From Pedobacter jeongneungensis (GTDB lineage: Bacteria > Bacteroidota > Bacteroidia > Sphingobacteriales > Sphingobacteriaceae): a stretch of DNA of 64,000 nt. Position numbers and translations under genes: made by a program. Of the stretch, positions 60,859 to 64,000 are shown in pieces. Each line of letters starts with the position of its first letter. Positions within the stretch are counted from its first letter, which is position 1. The stretch is from positions 34,408 through 98,407 of the forward strand of contig NZ_AYMG01000027.1 of NCBI RefSeq assembly GCF_000633455.1. Reading direction: 5' to 3'. Under the pieces are notes generated by a model. That model was not told where the DNA came from and made no database searches. It saw only the letters and a list, made by a program, of their open reading frames with translations.

Positions 60859-61842
60859 ATGAATAAAAAATTATTAATACTCCCGCTCTTGGCATTAATC
60901 GGACTGGAGGCCTGCCAAAATAAAACAAAACAAAATGATGATGAAAATGGAGAACAGACTACCGTAAAATTATCATCCCCCGATTTTAATGCGGATAGTG
61001 CCTATGCCTATACAAAAGCACAGGTAGATTTCGGTCCACGGATTCCGGGCACATCAGCACATCAGAAATGCGCAGATTATTTGGTTGCCAAATTAAAATC
61101 CTTCGGTGCTAACGTAAGTATACAAGGTGAGAAAACGCAGACTTATGATGGCAAAAGTTTTCAGCTAAAAAATATTGTTGCCACCTTTAATCCAGATAAA
61201 AAGGCCAGAGTTTTAATTACAGCCCATTGGGATGCCCGTCCCTTTTCAGATCAGGATGCTGATCCGGCAAACCATACAAAATCATTTGATGCAGCTAACG
61301 ACGGTGCAAGCGGCGTAGCGGTAATTTTAGAAATGGCACGCCAGATTCAACAAAAACAGCCTAATGTTGGCGTAGATTTCGTGCTGTGGGATTTAGAAGA
61401 TTATGGCAAGGCAAACGATGAAACGCCTGATGAAACCACCTGGTGTTTAGGCTCGCAATACTGGGCAAAAAAAGCAATGGCTTCCGGATATAAAGCGCTT
61501 TATGGCATTAATCTGGATATGGTTGGCGGTGGTAATGCACAATTTACCCAAGACGAAATTTCACGCCAGGCTGCTCCAACTGTGGCCGATAAAGTTTGGG
61601 ACATCGGAAATGAGATTGGTTACTCCTCTTATTTCACCAAAATCCCGAGCGGAAAACTGGTAGATGATCATTTTTGGATGAACAAGGCGGGCATTCCTTC
61701 TATCGATATTATCCATTATAATGATAACAGTGGTTTTTACATCAACTGGCATACCCAGCTTGACAATTTAGCGAATATTGATAAAAATACGTTAAAAGCA
61801 ACCGGACAAACGGTTTTAGAAACCATTTACAGAGAAAAATAA
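60859..61842 (+). CDS. M28 family peptidase / glutaminyl cyclase-like lipoprotein
   Basis: A 327-residue exported zinc enzyme with a lipobox at LIGLEACQN (Cys19). The order ITAHWDARPFSD, FDAANDGASGVAVILEMA, VLWDLEDYGKAND, GINLDMVGGG and YINWHTQLDNLANID matches M28 proteins of the glutaminyl-peptide cyclotransferase type. Zinc ligands (H/D, E, H) are present. Whether it cuts peptides or forms pyroglutamate cannot be settled by eye; the single-zinc pattern with WDLEDYG favours a cyclase-like enzyme. Confidence 0.88.
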   Translation: MNKKLLILPLLALIGLEACQNKTKQNDDENGEQTTVKLSSPDFNADSAYAYTKAQVDFGPRIPGTSAHQKCADYLVAKLKSFGANVSIQGEKTQTYDGKSFQLKNIVATFNPDKKARVLITAHWDARPFSDQDADPANHTKSFDAANDGASGVAVILEMARQIQQKQPNVGVDFVLWDLEDYGKANDETPDETTWCLGSQYWAKKAMASGYKALYGINLDMVGGGNAQFTQDEISRQAAPTVADKVWDIGNEIGYSSYFTKIPSGKLVDDHFWMNKAGIPSIDIIHYNDNSGFYINWHTQLDNLANIDKNTLKATGQTVLETIYREK

Positions 61843-61930
61843 ATGGCAACAATGTGTAATTGTTAATTATTTTTAAGACCATACACCAAAGAAACTTTTA
61901 TATTCGCCAAATAAATTATCTAAAATAGTA

Positions 61931-62788
61931 ATGAAACAATTATTTTCAACCGCAATAGCTTCGCTTTTAGCCTTAGGCGCTTTTGCCCAAAAGAGTGACG
62001 GGACAACCAAATCTTTAGTAAATGCTGAAAAGGATTTCGCTAAGTCGATTGCCAAAAATGGAGATAAAGACGCATATCTGGATTATTCATCCGCCAGTAC
62101 TTTAGTATTCAGACCAAACCCTGTTAGTGCTAAAACTTTTTATACAGGTAAGTCAAGTGCCGAAAATGATGTTACCTGGACGCCAAACTTGGCAAAGGTA
62201 TCGCGTAGTGGCGATTTAGGTTTTACTACAGGCCCTTACGAAATCGGAACTTCGGAAAAAAAATATGGTCAATACCTTTCGATCTGGAAACCAGAAAACG
62301 GCAGATGGAAATTAGCGATCGATTTAGGAACGGAAAGCAACAAACCTTTAGCCAGTGTTACGCCATCATTTGTGGAGCCAAAAGACCACGTTGCACCAAA
62401 ATTCTTGAATGAAAGAGAGATTAAAGCCGGTAAAGACATCATCTTAACTACCGAAAAAACATTAAACACGCTTTTAAAAACACATGGCATTGCAGCATTT
62501 GGCGGCTTTTTAACCAACGATGCACGTTTACTTTTCCCAGGTAACGAAGCCATTGATGGAAAAGGAAAAATTATTGCGTTTTATAACGGCATGATCAGTA
62601 AGATCAATTTAAAAACCACAGGCGTAGATAAAGCAATCGGTAGTGATTTAGCTTATACTTATGGTGTAGCAACAATTGATTATAAAGCAGACCTGCGCGA
62701 AAGTTTTAACTATGTTTTCGTATACGAAAAAGCAGCAGATGCAAGCTGGAACTTAATTGTACAGGCTTTTGTACCTGCAGAAAGATAA
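61931..62788 (+). CDS. Secreted protein with two NTF2-like (DUF4440) domains
   Basis: A 285-residue exported protein with a signal peptide ending near LGAFAQ (residue 20). Two SnoaL/NTF2-like domains are seen: the first from about residue 27 (VNAEKDFAKSIAKNGDKDAY to WKLAIDLGTE), the second from about 177 (TEKTLNTLLKTHGIAAFGGF to WNLIVQAFVP). Such domains bind small molecules or act as enzymes; no catalytic residues can be assigned. Tandem DUF4440 copies are common in Bacteroidota. A terminator follows. Confidence 0.85.
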   Translation: MKQLFSTAIASLLALGAFAQKSDGTTKSLVNAEKDFAKSIAKNGDKDAYLDYSSASTLVFRPNPVSAKTFYTGKSSAENDVTWTPNLAKVSRSGDLGFTTGPYEIGTSEKKYGQYLSIWKPENGRWKLAIDLGTESNKPLASVTPSFVEPKDHVAPKFLNEREIKAGKDIILTTEKTLNTLLKTHGIAAFGGFLTNDARLLFPGNEAIDGKGKIIAFYNGMISKINLKTTGVDKAIGSDLAYTYGVATIDYKADLRESFNYVFVYEKAADASWNLIVQAFVPAER

Positions 62789-62802
62789 AATATAAATGTG
62801 AA

Positions 62803-62840
62803 TTAAAGAGGGCTATCGATAAAAAGGGGCCCTTTTTTTA
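62803..62840 (+). terminator. Hairpin terminator after the DUF4440 gene
   Basis: AAGAGGGC and GGGCCCTTTTTTT form a stem with a G-U pair and end in a T-run, 15-50 bases beyond the stop at 62788. Confidence 0.72.
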
Positions 62841-62867
62841 TGTCTACATTTTGCATTTACCTGCATA

Positions 62868-62942
62868 ACAGTTCGGGTTTAGCCCCGATTGAAGTGGTAT
62901 CCTTGCAGCGCAGCGGAAAGATATAGCGCAAAGCGGGAACAA
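62868..62942. repeat. GC-rich hairpin repeat (GCCCCGATTGAAGTGG type)
   Basis: AGCCCCGATTGAAGTGG and AAGATATAGCGCAAAGCGGG frame GTATCCTTGCAGCGCAGCGG. The outer GCCCCG and GCGGG arms and inner ATCCTT and AAGAT arms can pair. Very similar blocks occur, as far as I recall, in many Bacteroidota genomes; only one copy is in this window. Confidence 0.6.
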
Positions 62943-63018
62943 ACATTAAAAACAGTACAATTTTTGCGCTTCAAAAAAATAATTACAAATAACACAGCCT
63001 ATTTTACGTTTAAAACCC

Positions 63019-63906
63019 ATGCATAAAAAATTACTTTTATCCGTTACGCTCGCTTTATTCTTTTTAAATGTTTCTGCCCAAAAGAAAAAATTCGATTTAC
63101 AGGGTAAAGCCGGCGCACGTGGCATTATGCCCGAGAATACCATCGAAGGCATGTTAAAAGCATTAGACTTAGGCGTTACCACTTTAGAAATGGATGCTGT
63201 TATTTCGAAAGATAAACAGGTGGTACTTTCGCAGGAACCTTATTTTAACAACGAAATTTCGCTTCAGCCCAATGGAAAAGCCATTACCTTAAAAGACCAG
63301 AAGAATTTCAATATCTACAAAATGGATTATGAGCAGGTTAAAAAGTTCGATGTAGGTAGTAAGGTGCACAGCCGTTTTCCGGGACAGATGAAATTTAAGG
63401 CTTACAAACCCCTGCTCTCTGAAACAATAGACGCAACAGAGGCCTATGTGAAAGAACACAAACTGGCTAAACCAGTGTACAGTATCGAAACAAAAACGAT
63501 TAAAAATGGAGATAACGAATTCCACCCTGAGCCTGCAGAGTTTGTAGACCTGATTATGGAGGTCATTAATGCCAAAAAGTTAAGCAAAAGGGTAATTATC
63601 GAATCGTTTGATATGCGCACGCTTCAGTACCTGCATGAGAAATACCCTAAAATACAAACTTCGTTACTGATTGACGAGAAAGAACCTTTTGAAGATTATA
63701 TTGAGAAATTAGGATTTAAACCAACCATTTATAGTCCTTATTCGGTATTGGTTGGTAAAGGCCTGGTAGACCGCTGCCATGCGATGGGTATCAAAATTAT
63801 CCCCTGGACAGTAAATACGGTTAAGGAGCTTAAATATTTTATGGATTTAGGTGTAGATGGTGTGCTTACCGATTACCCTAATATTATGGGGCAGTTGAAT
63901 AACTAA
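63019..63906 (+). CDS. GDPD-fold protein lacking both catalytic histidines (probable pseudoenzyme)
   Basis: A 295-residue exported glycerophosphodiester phosphodiesterase homologue with a signal peptide ending near VSAQ (residue 21). The fold is complete: PENTIEGMLKALDLGVTTLE, VISKDKQVVL, YSIETKTIK and KIIPWTVNTVKELKYFMDLG. Metal ligands E39, E57 and D59 remain. But the usual QGHRGARG reads Q28-G-K30-A-G-A-R-G, and SHEP reads S-Q72-E-P, so both general acid/base histidines are gone. It is therefore probably inactive as a GDPD, perhaps a binding protein. It is followed by a hairpin near the window edge. Confidence 0.88.
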   Translation: MHKKLLLSVTLALFFLNVSAQKKKFDLQGKAGARGIMPENTIEGMLKALDLGVTTLEMDAVISKDKQVVLSQEPYFNNEISLQPNGKAITLKDQKNFNIYKMDYEQVKKFDVGSKVHSRFPGQMKFKAYKPLLSETIDATEAYVKEHKLAKPVYSIETKTIKNGDNEFHPEPAEFVDLIMEVINAKKLSKRVIIESFDMRTLQYLHEKYPKIQTSLLIDEKEPFEDYIEKLGFKPTIYSPYSVLVGKGLVDRCHAMGIKIIPWTVNTVKELKYFMDLGVDGVLTDYPNIMGQLNN

Positions 63907-63950
63907 CCTATCATTGGTATCTCATTGACTGAAATAAAATGCCGTGCTAT

Positions 63951-63984
63951 TACACACTCGTCTGGAAACGAGCGTGAGCAACTC
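63951..63984 (+). terminator. Hairpin after the GDPD-like gene, possibly a terminator
   Basis: CACTCGT and ACGAGCGTG flank CTGGAA near the window edge. No T-run follows within the window, so it may be a repeat instead. Confidence 0.35.
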
Positions 63985-64000
63985 AAACAAAAAAAGCGCT

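Noticed and set aside
1..64000. tRNA, rRNA, transposase, integrase or prophage genes
   Set aside because: None was seen on either strand; mobile-looking DNA here is limited to non-coding repeats.

Overview
The window comes from a member of the Bacteroidota, most likely Sphingobacteriaceae and close to Pedobacter. Support comes from gene content (GH3-family protein beside lptB, DUF1599/folP/cdaA cluster, bactofilin/M23 pair, CCC-motif membrane protein, DUF6370, many small lipoproteins), from AT-rich DNA, from clear matches to the Bacteroidota promoter (TTTG, 19-21 nt, TAnnTTTG) and from many short interspersed repeats between genes. No rRNA, tRNA, CRISPR array, integrase or transposase gene was seen. 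This is chromosomal housekeeping DNA with a few accessory genes.

Layout. 1-6.6 kb: the cut 5' end of a RhuM-like gene, a carotenoid desaturase, aroK, DinB-like protein, an orphan DppB-type permease, a DoxX/thioredoxin-like protein, DUF1599, and divergent folP. 6.7-8.0 kb: four-helix-bundle protein and the diadenylate cyclase cdaA. 8.4-12.1 kb: leftward run of bacilliredoxin, membrane proteins and secreted proteins. 12.2-17.9 kb: GH3-like, lptB, recJ, sulfatase. 18.0-22.6 kb: Fic protein, MBL-fold hydrolase, YceI protein, and a Shedu-like DUF4263 nuclease candidate lying between direct repeats. 22.9-28.6 kb: gcvP, lipoprotein, EamA transporter, pdxJ. 28.7-32.5 kb: ArnT-like glycosyltransferase with GtrA, a 40-residue membrane peptide, a deacetylase-like protein, DUF6370. 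32.8-38.0 kb: ahcY, two lipoproteins, CBS protein, membrane protein, bactofilin with M23 peptidase. 38.2-42.1 kb: M28 peptidase, TerC, polyprenyl synthase. 42.4-49.3 kb: alpha/beta hydrolase, a small membrane protein with cytochrome oxidase subunit I motifs, YpdA, MBL-rhodanese protein, asparaginase, TatD. 49.5-57.0 kb: uvrA, an OMPLA-like outer membrane protein, DUF1361, an unknown membrane protein, a ferredoxin-type reductase, lytic transglycosylase. 57.3-64.0 kb (all rightward): pseudouridine synthase with a long repetitive N-terminus, lactonase, SRPBCC protein, M28 peptidase, NTF2-like protein, and a GDPD homologue lacking both catalytic histidines.

Functional links. YpdA and the bacilliredoxin fit a bacillithiol redox system. 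Bactofilin, M23 peptidase and lytic transglycosylase act on the cell wall. ArnT-like/GtrA and lptB concern the envelope. aroK, folP, pdxJ, gcvP and ahcY supply chorismate, folate/C1 units, PLP and methyl-cycle turnover.

The structure least explained by genes is the repeat content: a modular repeat with fixed outer flanks and exchangeable hairpin cores; hairpins beginning with GTCAT; period-7 GACTNNN arrays that supply C-terminal or stop codons of aroK, ansA and uvrA; period-8 arrays; and long palindromes ending in ACCACAAAG. All calls are from reading sequence only; no database search was run.
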